Shown here: in pieces, positions 23,922 through 32,344 of the stretch
Position numbering within the stretch: position 1 is the first letter of the stretch
Layout: each line of letters starts with the position of its first letter
NCBI GenBank assembly: GCA_964646615.1
Contig: CAZYEV010000088.1
Coordinates: 1-64,000, forward strand
Length of the DNA stretch: 64,000 nucleotides
Source: M3007 sp964646615
GTDB taxonomy: Bacteria > Bacteroidota > Bacteroidia > Chitinophagales > Saprospiraceae
Reading direction: 5' to 3'
The notes under the pieces: generated by a model
Seen by the model: the letters and a program-made list of their open reading frames with translations, nothing else
Told to the model about the DNA's origin: nothing
Database searches by the model: none
Made by a program: the position numbers and the translations under genes

Positions 23922-24656
23922 TTAGGAAAAATTTTGGCGGATGCGCTGGAGGTGTTCGTCTATCCAGGCGCGGGTGTTGGCGATAGCTTCTTCAGCGTTA
24001 GTGGTCTGTATGGGAGGGCCGAAGTGGACGATAGCGTCGTTGTGGCGTTTGCCGAAGCAGCGCACGAAGTGGGGCAGGAAGGTGTCGTTACCGACCCAAT
24101 AGGCACCGGCGTCGCGGTAGTCTAAGGCGACGGGGACGATGGGTACGCCTTCCACGATAGCGGTTTTGAAGGCCCCTGGGCGTAAGTCGCGCGTTTGCGC
24201 ATCGGCGTGGGTGGTGCCTTCGGGGAAGAGGATGACCGGGTATCCCTCGCGGAGTTTGGCGGCGATGGCAGCTAAAGCATTTTTTCGGCTTTGCGTGTTT
24301 TCGCGCTGGACCAGGAGCACGCCCGTCTGGCGGACGGCACGCCCGACGAGCGGCCAGTGGGCCACCTCGGCTTTAGAGAGCGGGAAGCCCAGCACTTCGG
24401 TGCTGATGAGGGCCGGGTCAATGTAGGAGCGGTGGTTGCCCACCACTAAGCAAGGGCCGGTGGGCAGTTTCCCTTCTATGTGCAGGCGCACGCCGAGGGT
24501 GGGCAGCAGGTAGCGGCGCGTCCAGCGCTGGCGCAAGCGCAGCGACCAGTGCATGTCTTCGCCGTGCCGCCAGAAGTGGATCTGCACCCTGGCGATGAGG
24601 GCCACGGCAAACCCGATGAAGTAGAGCAAGCGAAGGGCCGCACGTAGGAGTTGCAT
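23922..24656 (-). CDS. 1-acyl-sn-glycerol-3-phosphate acyltransferase (PlsC family)
   Basis: This 244-residue membrane-associated acyltransferase has an N-terminal hydrophobic helix (LLRAALRLLYFIGFAVALIA). The catalytic HX4D motif is VVGNHRSYIDPA near residue 74. A substrate-binding block follows (GVLLVQREN), then LFPEGTTHADAQ near residue 145 and IVPVALDY. Enzymes of this family add the second acyl chain in phospholipid synthesis or acylate related lipids. The ATG at 24656 is supported by the helix that follows. The helicase gene ends 26 bases upstream on the same strand, so the two are likely co-transcribed, with no clear functional link. Confidence 0.88.
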   Translation of the reverse strand: MQLLRAALRLLYFIGFAVALIARVQIHFWRHGEDMHWSLRLRQRWTRRYLLPTLGVRLHIEGKLPTGPCLVVGNHRSYIDPALISTEVLGFPLSKAEVAHWPLVGRAVRQTGVLLVQRENTQSRKNALAAIAAKLREGYPVILFPEGTTHADAQTRDLRPGAFKTAIVEGVPIVPVALDYRDAGAYWVGNDTFLPHFVRCFGKRHNDAIVHFGPPIQTTNAEEAIANTRAWIDEHLQRIRQNFS

Positions 24657-24682
24657 GAACGGAGACGTTGGGCTACTTAGCG

Positions 24683-27600
24683 TTATGCCAGCAATTGGGC
24701 GGCGAGTTTGCGCGCTTCTTGGCGCGGGCTTTTCCACCACTGGGCCGAGAACGTCGGCACAGTTTCGATGCCTTTGCGGGCAAAGTACCGCCGCACCTGT
24801 TCTTCCCACTCATAGGAGGGCATATCGGTGGGGGCGAAGACGCCGTCGTAGAGCAGTAAGCGGCGTTTTTGCCCGTTGTCGGCCACGGTGGGCACGACGA
24901 CACCCTCGATTTCGGCATTGCGGCGCAGTTGGCCGGGCATGAAGTAGGGCTGTAAGGCGATTTCCACTTCTTTGGCGAACAGGGAGGTCGTATGTGCTGC
25001 TTCGGGGTATTCCAGCAGTTCGCGCATGTGGGCCAGTTGTGCTTCCGCCGCCTGGTGGTTGCCCTGTTGAATGAGTTCACCAAACGTAACTAAGTGCGAG
25101 AGCACGCAGGTGCCCCGGAAGTTCTTATTGGCTGCCAGCGCTTTGTAAAGGCCGGGAGGTATGGAATGGGCGATGTAGATGCGCTGCGTGGCGCGCGTCA
25201 TGAGCACGTGCAGCTGGTTGAAGCCCAGTTGGGTGTTCCAGAAGTGCAGGTGTTGTGTCAGTGTGCCCTGGGCGTCCACCAGCCCGTGCACGAGCGAGAC
25301 CAGCAGCACGTCCACGTGTTGGCCCTGCAATTCGGCGAACTGATAGACGCCTAAGCCGTTGAGGTGCAGCTGCTGGATTTTTTCGTGGCCGGCCAATTTG
25401 CGCTGTCGGATTTTGAGCAGCTGGCTGGCGATGAGGTCGCGCTGTTCCACGGTGGCACAGGCGATGCCGACCACCGGGTACGTTTTGGCGGGCGTTTGTT
25501 CGATGAGGTTGAGCCAGTCCAGCACCTGTCGCGCTTCGGCCTCGTTGGTGCCGGTTTGTTCGTCGTAGCGCCCTTCGACGTTGGCAACGACGGTTACATC
25601 GCGGGCCGACAGGCCGGAAGGCAGGCGCTTGAACGGGGTGCCGAAGGCTATCTGGTTGAAGCGCAGCCACTCTTCGGGGGTATTCTGGTGTTGGTATTCG
25701 AGGGCGTATGTGGCGCTGCCCAGCGATTTGCAGTATTCCAGCAAGTCGTCTTCGGCAGAGGGCGTCATGTCCTGTTTGGCGTCGCCAAAAACGACTAAGC
25801 TGTTGCCCAGCCCGAAGAGGTGGTAGCATTCCTGCTTGGGGATGTTGTGGGCTTCGTCCACGAGCACTAAATCGTATTTCATGTTGGAAGCCTGCACGAC
25901 GTCTAGGGCCACCTGCGGAGTTACGAAGAGGGCAGGCAGCGTTTCGGAGAGCGGGATGAGGTATCGCTCGAATAGCTCTTCGGGTTTTCGTTGTAGCGAC
26001 AGAGCGCGGTTGTTTTTGCCGAACCAGGTTTTGTAGGCTTCCGGGTCGGTGGCGCGCAGTTGTTTGAGGGCGGCGCTTTTGCGGGCGTGCCAGAGCGCAC
26101 GTGTTTGTGCGGGCAGCATGCGGTCGAGCGCTTCGCGGTCGGTGTGGTAGGTGTGCAGGACCTTTTCGTCCCAGAGCAATCCGGGGTGGTAGCGCTTCTG
26201 CAGGAAGTGGTGCAGGTACCAGCTGTCGAAGGCAGCGGCCCAGTCGCGCGGTTTGATTTTGCACAGCGCCCGGACGACCTGCTGCTCGGGCGGCGACAGG
26301 CGCAGCCAGTGGCGTTGCCAGATGTAGAAGTCCTGGAAGTCGCGCAGGTAGAATTGGGTTTCTTCCAAACGCTCGATAAGGCTTTCCAGGAAGGCCTGGC
26401 GTTTGGGGATGGTCAGCATCTCGTGTTTGAGCGGTTCCTGGTAGAGGCCCGACTCATTGAACTCGGTCAGGAATTCGTCCAGGGCCGTTTCTAATTGGCT
26501 GACGTCGTCGCGGAAGTCTAAGGCCGGGTGTACGCTGCGGGCGTTGAGCCTTCGGACGTCGTCGCGCACTAAGGAAGGCACGCTGCGCAACCAGGCATTG
26601 AGCATTTTCTCGTAGGCGCGAGTTTGCTCGGCGATGCGCGGTATCTGGCCGGCGTCCACATTAGCCGGGAAGTCGTATTCGAAGTACTTGCGGTTCTGGT
26701 GCGTCTGGCGCAGCAGTTCATAGTCGGCGCCGATTTTTTCCTTGGCCTCGACGATTTGTTTGTAGCGTTCCGAAAAGACGCCGTAGAGTTTTTCGGCGGT
26801 AGAGAGTTGTTTTTCAAATTCGGGTCCGAAGCGCTGCACGCCGTCTTCTAAGGCTTCCTGGATGCGCCGGGCGATTTGAGACAGTTCGGAGTAGTGTTGT
26901 TCGTAGTGTTCGGTCAGGGCCTCGACGTACTCGTTGGTTTTGGCGATGTAGCGGTGGTGCAGCGCGGTGGCTTTCTGGAGGAGTTGGCGCACCTGGGTTT
27001 CGGTCCAGGCCAGTCCGTCGTCGCTGGAGCGCTCTAAGAAGATGTCGTGTTTGAGTTGGCCGAGCGGGTGTTGGAGGGTGGGGAAGCGTCGGAAGAGCGG
27101 TTCGCTATCGAAGATGGCAGCCTTGATGCTTTCGTATTCTTCGGTGGTGAAGGCGAAGTCAGCGGGGTTGAGTTGGGAGAGGAGGAGTTCTTTGCCTTCG
27201 GTGCGATTGGCCTGAAGGAAGAGGCCGACGACGTCGGTGAAGGAATGTTTGCCCAGGATGGGTCGGTGGAGTTCTTCCCAGGCGCCGTCGAGTTGGCGCA
27301 GGTCGCGCAGGGTTCGGTTGAGGAGGGTCTGGAATTCCTGCGGCGAGGGCGCGTCTTTGACCTTGCTTTCGGCGGCGGCGCGCAGCATATCGGCCAGCAT
27401 GAGGCGGTCGCTGTCGGTATCGCGCACGACGAACGACAGGTCGCCGATGCCGCGGTCGAGCAGGAACTTTTGGGCGCGGCGCAGGGCGTTGAGGCTTTTG
27501 GAGACCACCAAACACTTTTTGCCATTGGCCAGTGCGTTGGCCACGATGGCCGCCAGGGCGTACGTTTTCCCGGTGCCTGAGGCGCCTTCCACAACGGTCA

Positions 27601-28441
27601 GCGTGTTGTGCTGTGCCGCACGTAGGACGCGCCGTTGCGAGGGGTCTAAGGGCAAGAGGGTGAACGGATGCTGCCATGTCAGGCCATTTTCCTGCTCTGG
27701 TCGGATGCGCGGTTCGCTCACCGATATGGTTCGGGATAGGGTAGGGAAGATGCCGGCCACGGCGGCCCAGCGCAGTTGGCCTTCTGCCTGTATGCGCGGC
27801 AGTTCGCTGGTGGTGGGGTTGGGCTGAATGCTCAGCGCCAGGCCTTCTTCCGTCAGGGCCAGTTGTTTGTGTACGGTATCGGCAAATGCCGACAGGGCAG
27901 CCGCGCCGATAAGGCCGCTTTCGGCCAGGGCGCGCGCACGCTGAGTAAAGTGGGTGCCGTGCAGCTGGTCTATGAGGTGGAAAAGTGGGTAGTTGGGCAG
28001 GATACGCTGGGTTTCGGTGCGTTGCACCAACCAGCGGTCAGCGTGCTGGGCGTGTGGCTCCAGCTGAATTTGCCAGACAAACAGCGGCGCGCTCAGGGCC
28101 TGGTCGCCTGCCCGAAAGAAGGCCATAGGATAGCCCACACCTAAGTTGCGCGTGCCGAACACCTTTTCCCGGTTGCGCGCCTCAAAGTAGAAGTGGTTGA
28201 ACCACACCGACGATGGATGCACGGCCTCCACTTCCAATTCAAATTGCGGGCGCTCGAGCAGCTCGCGAATGAGCCGAACCGCAAAGTCGTTGTTGTTGAG
28301 GGCAAAGAGGTCTACCCGCTCTAAAGAGTTGGGCAGCGTCTTCATCCACAGCAGGGCTTCAGCGCTGTATGAGGCAGGGGCGGTCGGCTGGCTTTTTTCT
28401 AAAAGCGCATCGGCTGGGTGGGCAGTGCTTTTTTCTGGCAT
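24683..28441 (-). CDS. Large SF1 helicase with C-terminal nuclease-like domain (DUF4011/Hhe-like plan)
   Basis: A 1252-residue cytoplasmic protein. An N-terminal beta-rich region (about 60-220, with FGTRNLGVGYPMAFF and SAPLFVWQIQLEP) resembles DUF4011. Walker A is VEGASGTGKTYAL near residue 285. Motif II is LVLVDEAHN near 860, then SLVVFGDAKQDMTPS (motif III) and LMTRATQRIYIAH (motif VI). About 570 mostly helical residues separate motifs I and II. The last 100 residues (FAKEVEIAL, then RRLLLYDGVF, then SAQWWKSPRQEA) follow the layout of the MTES_1575/Vsr-like restriction-endonuclease fold, with some catalytic acids apparently replaced. Such proteins act in DNA repair or phage defence. ATG 28441 follows a TATCTTTG box. 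Confidence 0.82.
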   Translation of the reverse strand: MPEKSTAHPADALLEKSQPTAPASYSAEALLWMKTLPNSLERVDLFALNNNDFAVRLIRELLERPQFELEVEAVHPSSVWFNHFYFEARNREKVFGTRNLGVGYPMAFFRAGDQALSAPLFVWQIQLEPHAQHADRWLVQRTETQRILPNYPLFHLIDQLHGTHFTQRARALAESGLIGAAALSAFADTVHKQLALTEEGLALSIQPNPTTSELPRIQAEGQLRWAAVAGIFPTLSRTISVSEPRIRPEQENGLTWQHPFTLLPLDPSQRRVLRAAQHNTLTVVEGASGTGKTYALAAIVANALANGKKCLVVSKSLNALRRAQKFLLDRGIGDLSFVVRDTDSDRLMLADMLRAAAESKVKDAPSPQEFQTLLNRTLRDLRQLDGAWEELHRPILGKHSFTDVVGLFLQANRTEGKELLLSQLNPADFAFTTEEYESIKAAIFDSEPLFRRFPTLQHPLGQLKHDIFLERSSDDGLAWTETQVRQLLQKATALHHRYIAKTNEYVEALTEHYEQHYSELSQIARRIQEALEDGVQRFGPEFEKQLSTAEKLYGVFSERYKQIVEAKEKIGADYELLRQTHQNRKYFEYDFPANVDAGQIPRIAEQTRAYEKMLNAWLRSVPSLVRDDVRRLNARSVHPALDFRDDVSQLETALDEFLTEFNESGLYQEPLKHEMLTIPKRQAFLESLIERLEETQFYLRDFQDFYIWQRHWLRLSPPEQQVVRALCKIKPRDWAAAFDSWYLHHFLQKRYHPGLLWDEKVLHTYHTDREALDRMLPAQTRALWHARKSAALKQLRATDPEAYKTWFGKNNRALSLQRKPEELFERYLIPLSETLPALFVTPQVALDVVQASNMKYDLVLVDEAHNIPKQECYHLFGLGNSLVVFGDAKQDMTPSAEDDLLEYCKSLGSATYALEYQHQNTPEEWLRFNQIAFGTPFKRLPSGLSARDVTVVANVEGRYDEQTGTNEAEARQVLDWLNLIEQTPAKTYPVVGIACATVEQRDLIASQLLKIRQRKLAGHEKIQQLHLNGLGVYQFAELQGQHVDVLLVSLVHGLVDAQGTLTQHLHFWNTQLGFNQLHVLMTRATQRIYIAHSIPPGLYKALAANKNFRGTCVLSHLVTFGELIQQGNHQAAEAQLAHMRELLEYPEAAHTTSLFAKEVEIALQPYFMPGQLRRNAEIEGVVVPTVADNGQKRRLLLYDGVFAPTDMPSYEWEEQVRRYFARKGIETVPTFSAQWWKSPRQEARKLAAQLLA

Positions 28442-28486
28442 GCACTTCGTTCGATTTGAGTATGGAACAATACAAAAGGCAAGAGG

Positions 28487-28494
28487 CAAAGATA
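28487..28494 (-). promoter_or_regulatory. -7 box TATCTTTG for the helicase gene
   Basis: On the minus strand TATCTTTG lies 45 bases before ATG 28441 and fits TAnnTTTG. Confidence 0.55.
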
Positions 28495-28542
28495 ACCGGG
28501 CTAAAAAATACGGGCGTTTAGTTTTTTTTCTGTCAGACGCTC

Positions 28543-28550
28543 TACCTTTG
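28543..28550 (+). promoter_or_regulatory. -7 box TACCTTTG for the transaldolase gene
   Basis: A perfect TAnnTTTG box. A TTTA at 28517-28520 sits 22 bases before it as an imperfect -33 element. The leader to ATG 28695 would be about 140 bases. Confidence 0.5.
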
Positions 28551-28694
28551 CCCCGCGCTGGGCGACCAGCTCCTGCAAAACTCCCCCAGGGCGGAAACGC
28601 AGCAAGGGTAATGCGGTTGAGCGGTGTGTCTGGCGCATTTTTCATTTTTAACGCCCAGGCGACTATCATTTATCTACCCAACCCGACGCATACT

Positions 28695-29357
28695 ATGCTT
28701 TTCTTTCTGGACACCGCCAACCTCAATCAGATACGCGAGGCCGCCGATATGGGCATCCTCGATGGCGTTACGACCAACCCTTCCCTGATGGCAAAGGAAG
28801 GCATCACGGGAGAGAAAAACATCCTCAAACACTATCGCACCATTTGCGAGCTGGTCGGCGACGAGTGCGACGTCAGCGCCGAAGTCATCGCCACCGACTT
28901 CAAGGGCATGGTGGAAGAGGGCAAACGGCTGGCCGATTTGCACGAAAACATCGTCGTTAAGGTGCCGATGATCCGCGACGGCGTCAAGGCCATCGCTTAT
29001 TTCACGGAGGCCGGCATTCGCACCAATTGCACGCTGGTTTTCTCCGCCGGACAGGCGCTATTGGCGGCGCGGGCGGGTGCTACGTACGTGTCGCCGTTCA
29101 TCGGCCGCGTGGACGACATTGGCTGGGACGGCACGCAGCTCATCGAGGAAATATCGGAGGTGTACGTCTCGGCGGGCTTTGATACGGCCATCCTGGCCGC
29201 CAGCATTCGCAGCCCGCTGCACATCGTGGAGGCTGCCAAGGCGGGTGCCGACGCCGTTACCTGCCCACTGAGCGCCCTGTTGGGCCTGCTCAACCATCCA
29301 CTGACGGACATTGGGCTGGCCAAATTCTTAGCCGACCACCAGAAAGCCAACGGCTAA
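28695..29357 (+). CDS. Transaldolase-like (TalC/FSA family)
   Basis: The 220-residue size is that of the short transaldolase/fructose-6-phosphate aldolase subfamily. LDTANLNQIREAADMGILDG and VTTNPSLMAKEG form the first strands of the TIM barrel. The Schiff-base lysine lies in NIVVKVPM near residue 86. TNCTLVFSAGQALLAARAGA and VSPFIGRVDDIGWDG complete the signature. It would transfer a dihydroxyacetone unit in the non-oxidative pentose phosphate pathway, or act as an F6P aldolase; the two cannot be separated here. The ATG at 28695 begins the barrel directly. Confidence 0.92.
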   Translation: MLFFLDTANLNQIREAADMGILDGVTTNPSLMAKEGITGEKNILKHYRTICELVGDECDVSAEVIATDFKGMVEEGKRLADLHENIVVKVPMIRDGVKAIAYFTEAGIRTNCTLVFSAGQALLAARAGATYVSPFIGRVDDIGWDGTQLIEEISEVYVSAGFDTAILAASIRSPLHIVEAAKAGADAVTCPLSALLGLLNHPLTDIGLAKFLADHQKANG

Positions 29358-29383
29358 GCCCAGGCAAGCCAACGATTTCATCC

Positions 29384-30439
29384 CTACGGACGGTTGTCCT
29401 GCTTCTTGCGCACGGTCAGGATATACACCGGCAGGTGGTCGCTATAACCATTGAGAAACATGTCGCCCACAAACGTGCGCAGCGGGTAGCCGCGAAAGGC
29501 GCCCTCTTCCTGAAACATCCACGGCTCGCGAAACACCACAGCGCGCAGCAGCTGCCAGCCGCCCGCCTGCTTCCAGACCAAGCCCTTGGACACCACAATC
29601 TGGTCGAACAGGTTCCAGGCGTCGCGGTAGGCCAGCGTCCCGTTGCCGCTCTGGTACAGGGCATACATGGGGTTGTACAGGTCGCCGGGCTTCATGCTTT
29701 CGGTGCTTTTGGCGGCGCGGAGCACTTTCGTCAGGCTGGGGTTGGTCGGATCATCGTTGAGGTCGCCCATGACAATGATCTTGGCCAGTTCATTTCGGGA
29801 CAGCAGGCTATCGGCTACGTTGCGGCATACCTGCGCAGCAGCAGCCCGCATCCACACGGAACCGGTCTCACCCCCTCGGCGCGAGGGCCAGTGGCAAACC
29901 ATTACGTGCAGGGTATCGCCCTGGAAAATGCCCGCCACGTACAAGACGTCGCGCGTGAAGTCCAGTTCACCTGTCTTAGGGTCTTTCAGCTCCACCGGTA
30001 TCGCCTTTGAGCCGAGCACCTGAAAGTATTTAGGCTGATATAGCAGGGCTACATCAATGCCGCGCTCATCCGGCGAGTCGTAGTGCACAATCTGATAATT
30101 GCGGTCTTTCAGGGCGGGCTGAACAACCAGATCTTCCAGCACCGTGCGGTTTTCCACCTCCGCCACACCCAGCAAGGCAACGCCATCGGGCGTTACATCG
30201 GTAGCCAGCAGGCTGATGACTTTGGCCATATTGGCCTGTTTTGACCAGTACTTCTCCGTATTCCAGGCCAGACGCCCTTCGGGCAGAAAATCCCGGTCGT
30301 TGGTGTTTGGGCTGGGGATGGTGTCGAAGAGGTTTTCCAGATTGTAAAAACCAATGGCAGCCACTTCGTACTCCGCTTTTTGGGCGAAGAACCATGCGGG
30401 CAAAACTAAGATAAGGCTAAGCAGGAGCGTTTTTTTCAT
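29384..30439 (-). CDS. Secreted endonuclease/exonuclease/phosphatase family protein
   Basis: A 351-residue protein with a signal peptide (MKKTLLLSLILVLPAWFFAQ) and the EEP fold. Catalytic motifs in order are FYNLENLFD (Asn), GVAEVEN (Glu), YDSPDERGIDVALLY, CHWPSRRGG (His), IVMGDLNDDPTNPS (Asp, Asn) and GYSDHLPVYI (Asp-His). Members hydrolyse DNA, RNA, inositol phosphates or sphingomyelin. Secreted Bacteroidota versions may be nucleases for nutrient release, which is inference. It has no T9SS domain. Divergent promoters separate it from the next gene. Confidence 0.87.
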   Translation of the reverse strand: MKKTLLLSLILVLPAWFFAQKAEYEVAAIGFYNLENLFDTIPSPNTNDRDFLPEGRLAWNTEKYWSKQANMAKVISLLATDVTPDGVALLGVAEVENRTVLEDLVVQPALKDRNYQIVHYDSPDERGIDVALLYQPKYFQVLGSKAIPVELKDPKTGELDFTRDVLYVAGIFQGDTLHVMVCHWPSRRGGETGSVWMRAAAAQVCRNVADSLLSRNELAKIIVMGDLNDDPTNPSLTKVLRAAKSTESMKPGDLYNPMYALYQSGNGTLAYRDAWNLFDQIVVSKGLVWKQAGGWQLLRAVVFREPWMFQEEGAFRGYPLRTFVGDMFLNGYSDHLPVYILTVRKKQDNRP

Positions 30440-30457
30440 GACTCGAGTTTACGGGGA

Positions 30458-30486
30458 CAAAGGTAAAAGTCGGTGCTTTATCTTTG
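30458..30486. promoter_or_regulatory. Divergent -7 boxes
   Basis: The minus strand reads TACCTTTG at 30465-30458, for the EEP gene (ATG 30439). The plus strand reads TATCTTTG at 30479-30486, for the gene at 30504. The two boxes are only 13 bases apart, so the -33 regions overlap the opposite box and the two promoters may compete. Confidence 0.6.
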
Positions 30487-30503
30487 TGTTTAAAACGTCG
30501 CTC

Positions 30504-31115
30504 ATGCTCCCTCGTAACGCGCTCGCGCTGGCCTTTTTTCTTGCGTTTCCCCTGGCGGAGCGCGCTCATGCTCAGGCTGATGCCTGGCGTCGGCCCCTGA
30601 CGATATCGGTCTTCACCCTCGGCACCCAGCTGCCGGGCGGAAGTCTATTGCCGATACATCCCGGGCTGACCGCAGGCACGGAATTTCGCTACAACCGCTC
30701 CGACAAAAACCAGTGGCTCCAGACGGCTAAATTGGGCATCTATTACCACAAGTATGCTCAAACGGGCATCCAGCTGTACTCCGAGGCAGCCTATCGGCGT
30801 GCCCTGTGGCAAAGGCTGACGGCCGAGGCGCGTCTGGGCGCTGGTTATCTGCACGCCGTACCCGATTTGCAGGTCTTTGAGCTGCGCAATGGCGAGTATC
30901 GCCGCAAGAAAACGCTCGGACGCGCCCAGATCATGGCCGGTCTGGCGGCTGGCCTGGGCTATCGGCTCGGCACCGCGCCCGATGCGCCGCGCGTATTTGT
31001 GGACTACCAGTTTTTTCTTCAGATGCCCTTTGTCAAAAGCTACGTGCCCTTACTGCCCAATACGGCGCTGCATGTGGGTGTCGCCTTTCCCTTTTTTAAA
31101 ACAAAAAACAACTAA
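30504..31115 (+). CDS. Outer-membrane beta-barrel-like protein, hypothetical
   Basis: A 203-residue secreted protein with signal peptide (MLPRNALALAFFLAFPLAERAHA). The mature sequence alternates hydrophobic and polar residues with aromatic girdles (AKLGIYYHKYAQTGIQLYSE, AEARLGAGYLHAVPDLQVF). It ends in a phenylalanine-rich strand (HVGVAFPFFKTKNN), as outer-membrane barrels do. It fits an 8-stranded barrel but matches no family I can name. The serine hydrolase gene begins 3 bases downstream, indicating translational coupling. Confidence 0.65.
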   Translation: MLPRNALALAFFLAFPLAERAHAQADAWRRPLTISVFTLGTQLPGGSLLPIHPGLTAGTEFRYNRSDKNQWLQTAKLGIYYHKYAQTGIQLYSEAAYRRALWQRLTAEARLGAGYLHAVPDLQVFELRNGEYRRKKTLGRAQIMAGLAAGLGYRLGTAPDAPRVFVDYQFFLQMPFVKSYVPLLPNTALHVGVAFPFFKTKNN

Positions 31116-31118
31116 GCC

Positions 31119-32297
31119 ATGCGCTTTGTCTTCCAAATGCTCCTGCTGTTCGTTGCGCTATTGGCACCGGCAGGTTGCCAGAAAGTGGAAATCGGCGGCA
31201 GCAGCACATGCACAGCACCGACGCCTGCATCGCACCCGAAAGCGACGCGCTACCAGGCCGTGCTCGACGAATACGTCCGCCAGGGGCTGCCGGGTATCGC
31301 TCTGCTCATCCGCGACCAATACGGGGAATGGTTCGGTGCCGCCGGGAAGGCCGATATTGAAAACGGTGTGCCCATGCGCACCTGCACCGTCTCGAAAGCG
31401 GCCAGCATCACCAAGACGTTTGTGGCGGCACTGGCTCTGTTGCTGGTCGAAGAAGGCCTGATCGGCCTCGATGACCCTATCGAAAAGTGGCTGCCCGCCG
31501 AGGTGGTCAGTAAAGTCAACAATGTGCGCGGCAGCACGGTGCGTATGCTGCTCAATCACACCACCGGCATCGCTGATGTCATTGAGGACAGCGGCTTCTA
31601 CCTCTCGGTGCTCAACAACCCGCCGCGCAAATGGAAACCGGAGGAACTGATTACCTTCGCTTATGGCGACCCGGCGCTTTTTCCCGTCGGCACGGATGTG
31701 GAGTACTCCAACACCAACTTCTTGCTCCTGGCCATGGTGCTCGATAAGGCTCTTGGGCGCAACCACGGCGCAGTCTTGCGGGAGAAAATCATCCGCCCCC
31801 TCAAACTCAGTGATACCTATTACTACTGGCACGACGACCCACTGCCGGCCAGCACCGCGCAGGGCTATTTCGACCTGTACAACAACGGCACCATCCTCAA
31901 CCTGACCAACTACAACACCGGCAGCGGCAACGGTTACGGAGGTCTGTACTCCACAGTATATGATTTGCGCACGTTCATCGAAGCACTCGTGCGCAACAAA
32001 ACCCTGCTGAAGCCCGCAACGCTGGCCGAAATGCTCACGTTCACCCAACCCGACGAAGGCTACAACCGCGCCAACGGCTTAGGCATCTTCAAAGACTTCT
32101 TAGAACGCGCACCCGACCAATTCGCCTACGGACACCGCGGGCGCGACCTCGGATATACAGCAGACCTGTTTTGGTTTCCTAACCAGGACTACATCCTGGC
32201 CTACCTCATTAACTACGGCACAGACGCCAAAAGCGAGCTGCGACCGGTGTTCTTTAACTTCCGAACGGCCATCGTGGATGCCATGATGGCACCCTGA
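31119..32297 (+). CDS. Serine beta-lactamase-like lipoprotein (class C/DD-peptidase fold)
   Basis: A 392-residue lipoprotein with lipobox APAGC (Cys20). The serine hydrolase core has SITK near residue 96 (nucleophile Ser and Lys), YSN near 196 (second element) and HRGRDLG near 340 in the position of the KTG/HxG box. These define the beta-lactamase/penicillin-binding fold (Pfam Beta-lactamase). Members act as D-Ala-D-Ala peptidases, esterases or D-aminopeptidases. Resistance activity cannot be assumed. It is coupled to the upstream outer-membrane protein gene. Confidence 0.87.
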   Translation: MRFVFQMLLLFVALLAPAGCQKVEIGGSSTCTAPTPASHPKATRYQAVLDEYVRQGLPGIALLIRDQYGEWFGAAGKADIENGVPMRTCTVSKAASITKTFVAALALLLVEEGLIGLDDPIEKWLPAEVVSKVNNVRGSTVRMLLNHTTGIADVIEDSGFYLSVLNNPPRKWKPEELITFAYGDPALFPVGTDVEYSNTNFLLLAMVLDKALGRNHGAVLREKIIRPLKLSDTYYYWHDDPLPASTAQGYFDLYNNGTILNLTNYNTGSGNGYGGLYSTVYDLRTFIEALVRNKTLLKPATLAEMLTFTQPDEGYNRANGLGIFKDFLERAPDQFAYGHRGRDLGYTADLFWFPNQDYILAYLINYGTDAKSELRPVFFNFRTAIVDAMMAP

Positions 32298-32344
32298 GAT
32301 TGGTCACAACCGCTAAGGCGTTGCGGCCTGAGGCGCCGGCATGG

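Noticed and set aside
28442..28669. N-terminal extension of the helicase by 76 residues
   Set aside because: The extension crosses a TATCTTTG promoter box and encodes no conserved domain.
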